DNA from: Hymenobacter rubidus
GTDB lineage: Bacteria > Bacteroidota > Bacteroidia > Cytophagales > Hymenobacteraceae
Length of the DNA: 56,312 nt
Assembly: GCF_016734815.1 (NCBI RefSeq)
Contig: NZ_JAERQF010000035.1
Location: forward strand, 1-56,312
Reading direction: 5' to 3'
Below are positions 32,501-40,902 of the stretch, in pieces (positions within the stretch are counted from its first letter, which is position 1; each line of letters opens with the position of its first letter). The position numbers were made by a program, and so were the translations under genes. The notes beneath the pieces are model-generated. The model saw only the letters and a program-made list of their open reading frames with translations, was not told the DNA's origin and ran no database searches.

Positions 32501-32971
32501 GATACGAAGGCAGGCGGGCCGGCCGAGCCCGTCCTCTTCTCCCAACTGACCGATTGGAGCAAAAACGCTGACGCTAAAATCAGCCATTATTCCGGCACCG
32601 CCGAATACCGCCAGTCCTTCAAGTGGAAGCCCGCGAAAGGCCCGCAGCAACGCGTTTTCCTCGACTTAGGACAAGTCGCCAACCTCGCCGAAGTGCAGCT
32701 CAACGGCCAGCCCATCGGCATTGCCTGGACGGCTCCCTACCGCCTCGACATCAGCGAGGCCGTGAAAAAAGGCGCCAACCAACTCAGCATTCGCGTCACC
32801 AACACCTGGGCCAACCGCCTCATTGGCGACCAGGCCCTGCCCGCCGCCCAGCGCCAGACGTGGACGCCCGCGCCCTCCCCGGCCACGGGCAAGCCGCTGC
32901 TGCCAGCCGGGCTGCTCGGGCCGGTGATGCTTGGCATCGGCGGCAACCCCACCATTCCCATCCAAAACTGA
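29513..32971 (+). CDS. GH106 alpha-L-rhamnosidase
   Basis: The 1152-residue exported enzyme (signal peptide MKTRLLLKALLLLALPTLGLL..., cleavage near VRAQQ) matches the GH106 layout: N-terminal barrel with the motif PWVFWYWMNGAVTPAGLTAD (about 45-64), EAGIGGAYLMP and MHVSDGFALAGGPW, then inserted beta domains, and a C-terminal GH2-like sugar-binding domain (EYRQSFKW... LNGQPIGIAWTAPYRLDI). It hydrolyses terminal L-rhamnose, as in pectin RG-II and other glycans. A stretch at about 31930-32170 (residues about 806-886) is visibly lower in GC and in codon choice than the rest. The start codon is the only ATG before the signal peptide. The next gene is 9 bp away, so they are co-transcribed. Confidence 0.92.
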   Translation: MKTRLLLKALLLLALPTLGLLPAPVRAQQAPDLEAAFKNPPEAARPWVFWYWMNGAVTPAGLTADLEAMKEAGIGGAYLMPIKDVENPPAISPPARQLSPQWWAMVKHSMQEADRLGLKLAMHVSDGFALAGGPWITPELSMQHVVSAQTQVTGGQKLSLMLPQPPRVQGYYRDIAVYAYPTPTGSGASTATVKPVITSSLTGENLELLATPGNKKGFKTSETGWIQYAFDQPFTCRSLRIRSNGYNYQANRLLVSVSDDGRSFRPLTRLHPPRSGWQDSSAVTHALPATTARFFRFAYDPAGSEPGAEDLDAAKWKQSLKVSEIQLSGAARIHQFEGKNGDVWRVSQRTTPAQLPDAQCVPLGKVINLTDQFDATGRLTWTAPPGRWTILRMGHTSTGQINTTGGGGRGLECDKFNPVAVSLQFDKWFGEAVRQGGPELAARVLKVFHVDSWECGSQNWSANFPAEFKARRGYDLLPWLPVMAGVPLASADQSERVLADVRQTIAELVNDKFYVTLRDLAHAKGCTFSAEAIAPTMVSDGLLHYQHADVPMGEFWLRSPTHDKPNDMLDAISGAHIYGKNIVQAEAFTELKLAWDEHPGMLKALQDRNYALGANRLVYHVFVHNPWLDRKPGMTLSGIGLFFQRDQTWWKPGRAWVDYARRCQALLQLGRPVVDVAVFTGEETPRRAILPNHLVNDLPGIFGPQAVAAEQKRLANAGLPMREQPEKVSASANMETADMLVDPLHGYQYDSFNKDALLRLAKVENGRIVLPGGASYGLLVVPGALKMSPDSSAMSPEVAQRLRELVQDGAVLLLNRQPTHSPSLTGYPGADLAVQQGVSGLPDTLDFHPRPEWKGYVMHSPYNRASFASLGLAPDVVATIPSGQRARSIAWTHRAAPEVDIYFISNQLDTARTIDLSLRVAGRQPELWDAVTGETRPATDWKLENGRTLLPLRLDRNGSVFVVFRAPAAQPSAHAGPNWREVQPVQTLTGAWQVRFDTKAGGPAEPVLFSQLTDWSKNADAKISHYSGTAEYRQSFKWKPAKGPQQRVFLDLGQVANLAEVQLNGQPIGIAWTAPYRLDISEAVKKGANQLSIRVTNTWANRLIGDQALPAAQRQTWTPAPSPATGKPLLPAGLLGPVMLGIGGNPTIPIQN

Positions 32972-32980
32972 TGAACGACT

Positions 32981-35020
32981 ATGCAGGTATTTCTTAAAAA
33001 ACTTGGCCTTGGACTGATGGCGGTGGCTTTGGCCGGCCCCGTTTTCGCCCAGCAAAAGGCCCTCGTCAACACCTCCGCCAGCTCGCACGCCAAGCTGAGC
33101 AGCGTGGACATGGGCAGCGTGCAGTGGACCAACGGCTTCTGGGCTGAGCGGTTCGACGTGTGCCAGAAGTCGATGATTCCGACCATGTGGGCGCTCTACC
33201 ACTCCGACCGCAACCACGCCTACAAGAACTTCGAGATTGCCGCCGGCCTGGCGAAAGGCGAACACAAAGGCCCGCCCTTCCACGACGGCGACTTCTTCAA
33301 ATTGCTGGAAGCGCTGTCGGCCACCTATGCGGTGAACCACGACCCTAAGCTGGACCAGCAGCTTGACGAAGCCATTGCCTTGATTGTGAAGGTACAGCGG
33401 CCCGATGGCTACCTGAGCACCCAGAGCACCATCGCGGAGCTCAACAATCCGGGCCAGAAGGCGGCATTCAAGAACCGGCTGAATTTCGAGACCTACAACC
33501 TCGGCCACCTCATGACGGCCGGCTGCGTGCACTACCGCGCCACCGGCAAAACCACCCTGCTCAATGCCGCGAAGAAAGCCACTGATTACCTGTACAATTT
33601 CTACAAAACGGCCTCGCCCGAGCTGGCGCGCAACGCCATCTGCCCGGCGCACTACATGGGCGTGGTGGAAATGTACCGCACCACCCGCGACCCGCGCTAC
33701 CTGGAGCTGGCCGAAAGCCTCATCAACATCCGCGGGCTGGCGGCCGACATCGGCACCGACGACAACCAGGACCGCCTGCCGTTCCGCCAGATGCAGAAGG
33801 CCGGGGGCCACGCCGTGCGGGCCAACTACCTCTTCGCTGGCGCGGCCGATGTGTACGCCGAAACCGGCGACCAGACCCTGCTCACGACCCTGAACAAGAT
33901 GTGGGACGACGTGACCCAGCACAAAATGTACGTCACCGGCGCCTGCGGGGCCCTTTACGATGGCGTGTCGCCCGACGGCACGGCCTACAAGCCCGACACG
34001 GTGCAGAAAATCCACCAGGCCTATGGGCGCGACTACCAGCTGCCCAACCTCACGGCCCACGGCGAAACCTGCGCCAACATCGGCAACGTGCTCTGGAACT
34101 GGCGGATGCTGCAAATCACGGGCGATGCCAAGTACGCCGACGTGATGGAAACGGCGCTCTACAACAGCGTGTTGTCCGGCATCAGCCTCGACGGGCAGCG
34201 CTTCCTCTACACCAATCCGCTGGCGTACTCGGCCGATTTGCCCTTCGCCCAGCGCTGGTCGAAGGAGCGGGTCGACTACATCAGCCTCTCCAACTGCTGC
34301 CCGCCCAACGTGGTGCGCACCATCGCGGAGGTGAACAATTATATGTACAACACATCGGATAAAGGCCTGTGGCTGAACCTCTACGGCGGCAATAACCTGA
34401 ATACGAAGCTCAAAGACGGCTCGCCCCTCAAGCTGACCCAGGAAACCAACTACCCCTGGGATGGCAGCGTGAAAGTGACCCTGCAAACCGCCCCGAAAAA
34501 GCCGTTTTCGTTGTTTTTCCGGGTGCCCGGCTGGAGCGAAGGCGCGGCGCTGGTCGTGAATGGCCAGCCCGTGGCCGCCACCCTCACGCCCGGCAAATAC
34601 GCCGAAATCAACCGCCGCTGGAAGGCCGGCGACAAGGTGGAGCTGCAACTCCCGATGCCCGCGCAGCTGCTGGAAGCCAACGCCCTGGTCGAGGAAACCC
34701 GCAACCAGGTGGCCGTGCGGCGCGGACCGGTGGTCTATTGCCTCGAAGCCAGCGACCTGCCCGCCGGCGAGCCTCTCAGCGGCCTGATTGTGGACGCCAA
34801 CACCGTTTTCACGCCGCGCCACACCACCATTGCCGGCGCTGATGTGGTGTGGCTGGAAGGCCAGACCACCATGGCCGACAACTCGGCCTGGAAGGGCCAG
34901 CTCTACCACCCGATTTCGAAGGAGAAACCCGCCTCCGTGCCGTTTAAGCTGGTGCCGTACTACGCCTGGGGCAACCGGGGGCTGCACGATATGGAGGTGT
35001 GGCTGCCGGTGAGCCGGTAG
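32981..35020 (+). CDS. GH127 (DUF1680) beta-L-arabinofuranosidase-like enzyme
   Basis: The 679-residue protein has a signal peptide (MQVFLKKLGLGLMAVALAGPVFA). The catalytic (alpha/alpha)6 barrel carries the zinc site of the family: Glu362 and Cys364 in GETCANIGN and Cys439-Cys440 in NCCPPN, in line with Glu338, Cys340, Cys417 and Cys418 of HypBA1, where Cys417 is the nucleophile. The C-terminal part (about 480-670) is beta-rich. The acid/base of HypBA1 (Glu322) by hand count falls at a Gln (Gln346, IHQAYG) here, so the subgroup may use another residue; this depends on alignment. Known members release beta-L-arabinofuranose. It sits 9 bp after GH106. Confidence 0.92.
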   Translation: MQVFLKKLGLGLMAVALAGPVFAQQKALVNTSASSHAKLSSVDMGSVQWTNGFWAERFDVCQKSMIPTMWALYHSDRNHAYKNFEIAAGLAKGEHKGPPFHDGDFFKLLEALSATYAVNHDPKLDQQLDEAIALIVKVQRPDGYLSTQSTIAELNNPGQKAAFKNRLNFETYNLGHLMTAGCVHYRATGKTTLLNAAKKATDYLYNFYKTASPELARNAICPAHYMGVVEMYRTTRDPRYLELAESLINIRGLAADIGTDDNQDRLPFRQMQKAGGHAVRANYLFAGAADVYAETGDQTLLTTLNKMWDDVTQHKMYVTGACGALYDGVSPDGTAYKPDTVQKIHQAYGRDYQLPNLTAHGETCANIGNVLWNWRMLQITGDAKYADVMETALYNSVLSGISLDGQRFLYTNPLAYSADLPFAQRWSKERVDYISLSNCCPPNVVRTIAEVNNYMYNTSDKGLWLNLYGGNNLNTKLKDGSPLKLTQETNYPWDGSVKVTLQTAPKKPFSLFFRVPGWSEGAALVVNGQPVAATLTPGKYAEINRRWKAGDKVELQLPMPAQLLEANALVEETRNQVAVRRGPVVYCLEASDLPAGEPLSGLIVDANTVFTPRHTTIAGADVVWLEGQTTMADNSAWKGQLYHPISKEKPASVPFKLVPYYAWGNRGLHDMEVWLPVSR

Positions 35021-35049
35021 CAATTGATTTGTCACCCACACCTTTTACT

Positions 35050-35155
35050 GTCATGCAGAGCGCAGCGAAGCATCTCGCGTGCTTTGATTACCCCATGTCG
35101 TCCGCACAACTGAATTACTATCACCCGCGAGATGCTTCGCTGCTCTCTGCATGAC
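35050..35155. repeat. Family A variant palindromic element (A5)
   Basis: Arms GTCATGCAGAGCGCAGCGAAG and the complement, CTTCGCTGCTCTCTGCATGAC, enclose CATCTCGCG/CGCGAGATG. It is a distinct subfamily (GCAGAG instead of GCTGAG). It lies between the GH127 and esterase genes, and its right end is 27 bp before the esterase ATG. Confidence 0.9.
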
Positions 35156-35182
35156 CGACGCGACTTTAACCTGGTTTTCTCT

Positions 35183-36619
35183 ATGAAGCTCAAGCCTCTT
35201 TTTCTTTTCTGTCTCACGCTGTTTCTCCCGCTGCTGAGCCACGCCCAGCTGCGCTTGGCCTCGCTCTTCACCGACAACATGGTGCTGCAGCAGCAGGCCG
35301 AGTGCGCGGTGTGGGGCTGGGCCAAAGCCGGCAGCACCATTGCCGTCAATCCCTCGTGGAGCAAGCAGAAATACACGGCCCAAGCCGACGCGGCCGGCAA
35401 GTGGCGGCTGAAGGTGAAAACGCCGGCCGCCAGCTATACTCCCTATACCCTGAGCATAAGCGGCGACGGCCCGGCCGTGCAACTCAAAAACGTGCTGGTG
35501 GGCGAGGTCTGGCTCTGCGGCGGGCAGTCGAACATGGAAATGCCCATGAAGGGCTTCAAAGGCCAACCCGTACTGGGCTCGAACGAAGCTATTCTGCATT
35601 CGAAGAACGACCAGCTGCGGCTCTACACCGTGCCTCGCTCGTCCGTCACGGAGCCGCAGGACAACAGCAAACCCTCGCCCTGGCGCCTGGCCGAGCCCGA
35701 AGCCGTGAGCAATTTCAGCGCCACGGCCTACTACTTTGGGCGGCTGCTGCAGGAGCAGCTTGGGGTGCCGGTGGGCCTGCTGCATTGCAGCTACAGCGGC
35801 TCCTTCATCGAAGCGTGGATGGACGCCGAGACGGTGCGGCAGTTTGCCGGGGTGAAGATTCCGGCCAAGGGCGACACCATCAAGCTGGTGAGCCGGACGG
35901 CGACCACGCTCTACAACGGCATGCTGCATCCCATTGAAGGCTATGGCATTAAGGGTGCTATCTGGTACCAGGGCGAATCAAACTACGACCGGCCCGACGA
36001 ATACGAGAAGCTATTCGCGGCCATGGTGAAGCAGTGGCGCACGAAGTGGGGCATGGGCGACTTCCCCTTCTATTACGCCCAGATTGCGCCCTTCGACTAC
36101 ACCCGCACCTCCAAAAACAAGGGCGGCAAGTACAACTCCGCCTTCCTGCGCGACGCCCAGCGCAAGCTACAGGACCAGGTGCCTAACACCGGCATGGCCG
36201 TGCTGCTCGACGTGGGCGAGGAAACTAGCATCCACCCCATGCGCAAGGAGCCCGGCGGCACCCGCCTGGCCCTGCTGGCCCTGGCCCAGACCTACGGCCT
36301 GAAAGGCGTCGGCGCGCTGAGCCCGACCTACGAGTCGATGACGGTGAAGGACAACACGGTGGCCGTGCGCTTCAGGAACTCGCCCATGGGCATGACGACG
36401 TTTGGGCAGGAGCTCACGGGCTTCGAAGTCGCCGGGGCCGACCAGAAGTGGTACCCCGCTAAAGCGGCTATTGCGGGCAGCGTCATCAACGTTTCGGCCG
36501 AGGCGGTGAAGGTGCCCGTGGCGGTGCGCTACGCGTTCCAGGACTTCACCAAGGCTACTTTGTTCAGCAATGAAGGGCTGCCGGTGTCGTCGTTCCGGAC
36601 CGATGATTGGGCGCAATGA
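35183..36619 (+). CDS. SGNH acetylesterase, sialate O-acetylesterase-like
   Basis: The 478-residue protein has a signal peptide (MKLKPLFLFCLTLFLPLLSHA). The SGNH catalytic block GGQSNMEMPM contains the nucleophile Ser116. Block III is IWYQGESNYDRPDEYE and the catalytic His351 lies in SIHPMRKEPGG. Family members remove O-acetyl groups from sugars such as sialic acid or pectin and xylan; here a pectin-like acetylated sugar is probable. The frame is open from 35132 but the signal peptide fixes the start at 35183. The stop overlaps the next gene by 4 bp (ATGA). Confidence 0.87.
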   Translation: MKLKPLFLFCLTLFLPLLSHAQLRLASLFTDNMVLQQQAECAVWGWAKAGSTIAVNPSWSKQKYTAQADAAGKWRLKVKTPAASYTPYTLSISGDGPAVQLKNVLVGEVWLCGGQSNMEMPMKGFKGQPVLGSNEAILHSKNDQLRLYTVPRSSVTEPQDNSKPSPWRLAEPEAVSNFSATAYYFGRLLQEQLGVPVGLLHCSYSGSFIEAWMDAETVRQFAGVKIPAKGDTIKLVSRTATTLYNGMLHPIEGYGIKGAIWYQGESNYDRPDEYEKLFAAMVKQWRTKWGMGDFPFYYAQIAPFDYTRTSKNKGGKYNSAFLRDAQRKLQDQVPNTGMAVLLDVGEETSIHPMRKEPGGTRLALLALAQTYGLKGVGALSPTYESMTVKDNTVAVRFRNSPMGMTTFGQELTGFEVAGADQKWYPAKAAIAGSVINVSAEAVKVPVAVRYAFQDFTKATLFSNEGLPVSSFRTDDWAQ

Positions 36620-39036
36620 TTCTTTTTCCCAACGCCGTTTCCCGCAGAGGTGCGCAGTGTGTCCGCAGAGGTACGCTGAGCGGTTCTGGAACGACCTCTG
36701 CGTACCTCTGCGAAATCCTCCGCGCACCTCTGCGGGAACCTTACTTCTGGGCTTGTCTGCTTGCATTCCTTAGCCTCCAGGCCCACGCCCAACCCGAGCT
36801 CGCCACCAACAACATCACCTGGACCACGCCCAGCCGAAACGCCGGCGAATCGATGCCCTGCGGCGGCGGCGACATTGGCCTGAACGTGTGGGCCGAAAAC
36901 GGCGACGTGCTGTTTTACATCGCCCGCAGCGGCACGTTTGATGAGAATAACTCGCTGCTGAAACTTGGCCGCGTACGCCTGCACCTCACGCCCAACCCGT
37001 TCGATAAAGGCACGTTCAAACAGCAGCTCACGCTGCAAACCGGCGACGTGACGCTGACGGGTACCGGGGGCAAAACCACGGCGCAAGTGCACATCTGGGT
37101 CGATGTTTTCCAACCCGTGGTGCACGTTGAAATTAGCAGCACTGCCAAGCTCTCTGCCGAAGCTACTTACGAAAGCTGGCGCTTCGCCGACCGCCGCCTC
37201 AAGGGCAAGGAAATCAACCAGAACTCCTACAAATGGGCCCCGCAGGGCGAGGTCAAGACCCGCCGCGACAGCATCGGTTTCCGCAGCCAGGGCATCGAAT
37301 TTTTCCACCAGAACCAGGCCAAAACCGTGTTCGACGTGGCGGTGCAGCAGCAAGGGTTGGCGGGCATTAAAGACCGGCTCTACAACCCGCTCAACCAGCT
37401 GATTTTTGGCGGCGCGATGCAGGGACCGAATATGCTACCGGCCGGGGCCACCACCGGTCATTACCTCAACACCCCCTACCACGGTTGGAAGTTGAAAAGC
37501 CGCACCCCGGCCCGCACGCACGCTTTCGTGGTGGCGCTGCACACGGCCACGGCGCCCAGCGCGCAGCAGTGGCAACAAGGGCTGCAGCAGACCCTAGCCG
37601 CTGCCCAGACAAATCCCAAAGCCGCCCGCCAGCGCACCGTGGCCTGGTGGCGCAACTACTGGCAGCGCAGCTTCATCTACATTCAGCCGGATAAAGCCTT
37701 GGGGGACACCCCGGAATGGCAAGCGGGCCGCAACTACCAGCTCATGCGCTACCTGCTGGGCTGCAATGCCTTCGGCCAGTGGCCCACCAAGTTCAACGGC
37801 GGCCTGTTCACCTATGACCCTGTCCTGACCGACTCCGCGCTCAAGTTCACGCCCGATTTCCGCAATTGGGGCGGCGGCACCCACACCGCCCAAAACCAGC
37901 GCCTCGTGTACTGGCCGATGCTGAAAAGCGGCGATGCGGCACTTATGAAGCCGCAGTTCGACTTCTATCTGCGACTGCTGCGCAACGCCGAGCTGCGCAG
38001 CCAAACCTACTGGCAGCACCCCGGCGCCTGCTTTACCGAGCAACTCGAAAACTTCGGCCTGCCCAACCCTGCCGAATACAACTGGAAGCGCCCCGCCAAC
38101 TTCGACAAGGGCTTGGAATACAACGCCTGGCTGGAATACGAGTGGGACACGGTGCTGGAATTCTGCCTGATGATGCTGGAAACCGAGCGCTACGCCGGCC
38201 ACGACCCCAGCGCCTACCTGCCCTTCGTGGAAAGCTGCCTCACCTTCTTCGACGAGCATTATCAATACCTGGCCCGGCAGCGCGGCGCCAAGGCCCTCGA
38301 CGGCGCGGGCCGCCTGGTGCTCTACCCCGGCTCGGGAGCCGAGACCTACAAGATGGCCTACAACTCCACCGCTACCATTGCCGGCCTGCGCACCGTGCTT
38401 ACGCGCCTGCTTGCCCTGCCGCCGCGCTACGGCACGCCCGAGCAGCGCCAGAAGTGGACGGCCATGCTGAGCCGCATTCCGGCCATCAGCTTCCGCGAAA
38501 GCCAGGGACACCCCACCATCGCGCCCGCCAAAACCTGGGAGCGCCTCAACAACACCGAGAGCCCGCAGCTCTACCCGGTTTTTCCCTGGGGCCTCTATGG
38601 GGTGGGCAAGGCAGGCCTCGACACGGCCCGCAACACCTACCTGTACGATGCCGACGTGCAGAAATTCCGCTCCCACGTGGGCTGGAAGCAGCACAACATC
38701 TTCGCCGCCCGCCTCGGCCTCACCGCCGAAGCCGCCGAACTGACGGTGAAGAAGCTGCAGGATTCCGGCCGCCGCTTTCCGGCCTTCTGGGGCCCCGGCT
38801 ACGACTGGGCCCCCGACCACAACTGGGGCGGCTCGGGCATGATTGGCTTGCAGGAAATGCTGCTGCAAACCGACGGGCGAAAGATTATTCTGCTGCCCGC
38901 CTGGCCCAGAAATTGGGACGTGCATTTCAAGCTCCACGCCCCGTATCAAACGACGGTAGAAGCCGTGGTAAAGGATGGGAAAGTGCAGGTGCTGAAGGTG
39001 TGGCCGGAGGCACGGCGGGCGGATGTGGTGATGTAG
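36616..39036 (+). CDS. DUF5703/GH95-like (alpha/alpha)6 barrel protein, exported
   Basis: The 806-residue protein begins with an ATG that overlaps the SGNH esterase stop (ATGA). An N-terminal beta domain with GDIGLNVWAENGDVLFYIARSG (about 88-109) leads to a helical barrel (about 330-700) with WPMLKSGDAALMKPQFDFYL and GAETYKMAYNSTATIAGL, as in the DUF5703 group related to GH95. A function as a fucosidase or galactosidase-like enzyme is possible but not shown. The signal peptide is unusual: residues 9-44 are encoded by a CGCAGAGGTGCG-type repeat (RRGAQCVRRGTLSGS... LRAPLREPY) before the hydrophobic FWACLLAFLSLQAHAQ. The last gene of the plus run. Confidence 0.75.
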   Translation: MILFPNAVSRRGAQCVRRGTLSGSGTTSAYLCEILRAPLREPYFWACLLAFLSLQAHAQPELATNNITWTTPSRNAGESMPCGGGDIGLNVWAENGDVLFYIARSGTFDENNSLLKLGRVRLHLTPNPFDKGTFKQQLTLQTGDVTLTGTGGKTTAQVHIWVDVFQPVVHVEISSTAKLSAEATYESWRFADRRLKGKEINQNSYKWAPQGEVKTRRDSIGFRSQGIEFFHQNQAKTVFDVAVQQQGLAGIKDRLYNPLNQLIFGGAMQGPNMLPAGATTGHYLNTPYHGWKLKSRTPARTHAFVVALHTATAPSAQQWQQGLQQTLAAAQTNPKAARQRTVAWWRNYWQRSFIYIQPDKALGDTPEWQAGRNYQLMRYLLGCNAFGQWPTKFNGGLFTYDPVLTDSALKFTPDFRNWGGGTHTAQNQRLVYWPMLKSGDAALMKPQFDFYLRLLRNAELRSQTYWQHPGACFTEQLENFGLPNPAEYNWKRPANFDKGLEYNAWLEYEWDTVLEFCLMMLETERYAGHDPSAYLPFVESCLTFFDEHYQYLARQRGAKALDGAGRLVLYPGSGAETYKMAYNSTATIAGLRTVLTRLLALPPRYGTPEQRQKWTAMLSRIPAISFRESQGHPTIAPAKTWERLNNTESPQLYPVFPWGLYGVGKAGLDTARNTYLYDADVQKFRSHVGWKQHNIFAARLGLTAEAAELTVKKLQDSGRRFPAFWGPGYDWAPDHNWGGSGMIGLQEMLLQTDGRKIILLPAWPRNWDVHFKLHAPYQTTVEAVVKDGKVQVLKVWPEARRADVVM
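36641..36736. repeat. Family E palindromic element inside the DUF5703-like gene (E1)
   Basis: CGCAGAGGTGCGCAGTGTG near the left end and CGCGCACCTCTGCGGG at the right are inverted, with CCGCAGAGGTACGC / GCGTACCTCTGCG inside. It is read in frame as the N-region of the signal peptide. A shorter, one-armed copy is at 42744-42788. Confidence 0.88.
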
Positions 39037-39044
39037 AACGTCAT

Positions 39045-39143
39045 GTAGAGACGCGACACTTCGCGTCTCCCCGTTGAACGATTGGAACCGCGCGGCATAA
39101 ATAACATCCGCGACGATTGAGACGCGAAGTGTCGCGTCTCTAC
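39045..39143. repeat. Family B palindromic element (B2) at convergent gene ends
   Basis: Arms GTAGAGACGCGACACTTCG and the complement, with a loop of about 50 bp, lie between the convergent stops at 39036 and 39148. It is the same family as 15033-15125. The hairpins could block read-through of both runs. Confidence 0.92.
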
Positions 39144-39147
39144 AGCC

Positions 39148-40737
39148 TTAATGCCCGTTGAACACTACGTACAGCCCCACCATCACCACGGCCAGTGCCG
39201 CCCACAAAATTTGCACGCGCCGCGTGGGCCGGGCCAGCACGCCGTAGTCCACCGCCTGGCGCCTGGCCTGGCCCGCCGGGTCGGTGAGGGAGAGTAGCAT
39301 GGCGGCCACGAACAGCACGGCGAAAATGAGAAACGACAGCACTAGGTAGTGCGGCCAGAAGCTGTATTTCGCCGAAGGCAGCACCCACAAATACACCACG
39401 CCCACCCCCAGGCTAAAGGCCGAGCCCAGGGACAAAATGCCATTCACTGCCCGCTGCGTGGTGCGCCGCCAGAACACCGATAGCAAAAACACCACCGCCA
39501 GCGGCGGCGCGATGAAGCCGAGCACGGCCTGAAAAATATCGAACAGGTTCAGCCCTTTCACGCTATCAATAGCCAGCGCTACCAGCACCGCAAACCCGCA
39601 GCCGACCAGAATGGTGAGCCGGCCCACGGCCTTGATTTGCTGGTTGCTGGCGTGGGGGTTGATGTTGCGGGCGTACACGTCCATCGTAAACACGGTGCTC
39701 AGCGAGTTGAGCGAGGAGCTGATGGTGCCCACCAGCACGGCTATCAATACCACGATGACGAGGCCTTTCATACCAGCCGGAAACAGGCTGGTTACCATCG
39801 TCATGTAGGCCTCGCTGGGGTCTTTGAGGTGTGGGAATAGAATGAAGCACAAAATGCCGGTGCCGATGAACAGCGGCAGCGACAGGATTTTCAGCCAGCC
39901 GATGAAGTTCACGCCCAGCTGGCCCTGCTCCAGGTTGCGGGCCCCGAGCACCGATTGCACCATGGCCTGGTCGGTGCAGAAAAACGCCACCGCCGATACC
40001 GGGTAGCCCAGCAGAATGGCGTACCACGGATATTTGGGGTCGGAGGCCGGGTGCAGCAGGTTCCAGTAATGGCTGGGCACGCCGTGGTATACCTGGCTCA
40101 GCCCGCCCACTTTCAGCACACCGATAACGGTGAGCGTGAGCGACACGGCAATGAGCAGAATCATCTGAAAAACGTTGACTTTGGCAATGGCCTTGAGGCC
40201 GCCCACGAAGGCGAAAAACCCCGCAAACAGCACCAGCACAATCACCGACTGCCACATGGGAATTCCCAGAATCTGGCGCACCAGAAAACCGCCCGCGAAC
40301 AAGCCCAGCGACAGCCACGAAATCAGGATTTTAATCAGCGCGTACCAGGCCAGAATGTTCTGCGTGGAATCGCCGTACTGCCGGCCCATGAAGCCCGGCA
40401 TGGTGCTCACATTGGCCGCCAGGTAGCGCGGCGCAAACACCACCGCCAGCAGAAACAAAAACACGAAAGCGTACCACTCAAAATTCACCGCCACGATGCC
40501 CGTGCTGTACCCAATGCTGGCAAACGCCAGCAGCATCGACGGCCCCACATTGGTGCCCCACATGTTGAACCCGATGCTGGCCCAGCCCAACGATTTATTG
40601 GCCAGAAAGATAGATTCTTCGGGCTTTTCGCGCTGCGAAGCACTGGCCCGGAAGCCAATGATAACCAGAATGATGACGTAAGCCACGACGATGGCGTAGT
40701 CCCAGGCAGTAAGATGGCCGAGCAGGTTGTTGCCCAT
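39148..40737 (-). CDS. Sodium:solute symporter (SSS family)
   Basis: The 529-residue protein has about 13-14 membrane segments. N-terminal motifs WDYAIVVAYVIILVIIGF (about 11-28) and RASASQREKPEESIFLANKS are typical of Na+/sugar SSS carriers (SGLT relatives). The conserved WGTNVGPSMLLAFASIGYSTG and GTISSSLNSLSTVFTMD (about 357-373, the Na2 site helix) support it. Substrate may be L-rhamnose or another sugar from the cluster. It is the last gene of the minus run, adjacent to the oxidoreductase and the mutarotase-like gene. The frame continues to 40839 through a repeat, but the ATG at 40737 begins a normal N-terminus. Confidence 0.93.
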   Translation of the reverse strand: MGNNLLGHLTAWDYAIVVAYVIILVIIGFRASASQREKPEESIFLANKSLGWASIGFNMWGTNVGPSMLLAFASIGYSTGIVAVNFEWYAFVFLFLLAVVFAPRYLAANVSTMPGFMGRQYGDSTQNILAWYALIKILISWLSLGLFAGGFLVRQILGIPMWQSVIVLVLFAGFFAFVGGLKAIAKVNVFQMILLIAVSLTLTVIGVLKVGGLSQVYHGVPSHYWNLLHPASDPKYPWYAILLGYPVSAVAFFCTDQAMVQSVLGARNLEQGQLGVNFIGWLKILSLPLFIGTGILCFILFPHLKDPSEAYMTMVTSLFPAGMKGLVIVVLIAVLVGTISSSLNSLSTVFTMDVYARNINPHASNQQIKAVGRLTILVGCGFAVLVALAIDSVKGLNLFDIFQAVLGFIAPPLAVVFLLSVFWRRTTQRAVNGILSLGSAFSLGVGVVYLWVLPSAKYSFWPHYLVLSFLIFAVLFVAAMLLSLTDPAGQARRQAVDYGVLARPTRRVQILWAALAVVMVGLYVVFNGH

Positions 40738-40795
40738 GTGAGTGAAAGGGTGGTTTTTGGGTGGGAATTGGAAAAGAATTTTGGCCGAAGAAACG

Positions 40796-40885
40796 GTCAT
40801 GCTGAGCGCAGTCGAAGCATCTCTACCGCGCAACGCCACTCATTCACTATTGCGGTAGAGATGCTTCGACTGCACTCAGCATGAC
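40796..40885. repeat. Family A palindromic element (A6)
   Basis: Arms GTCATGCTGAGCGCAGTCG and the complement enclose AGCATCTCTACCGC and its mate. The loop is about 20 bp. It fills the gap between the symporter and oxidoreductase (2) genes and creates false extra codons upstream of the symporter start. Confidence 0.93.
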
Positions 40886-40902
40886 GGCCTTTTTTGGTCG
40901 TT

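Noticed and set aside
32666..35041. Minus-strand open frame of 791 codons opposite GH127
   Set aside because: Antisense shadow; no motifs, while the plus strand encodes the zinc site of GH127.
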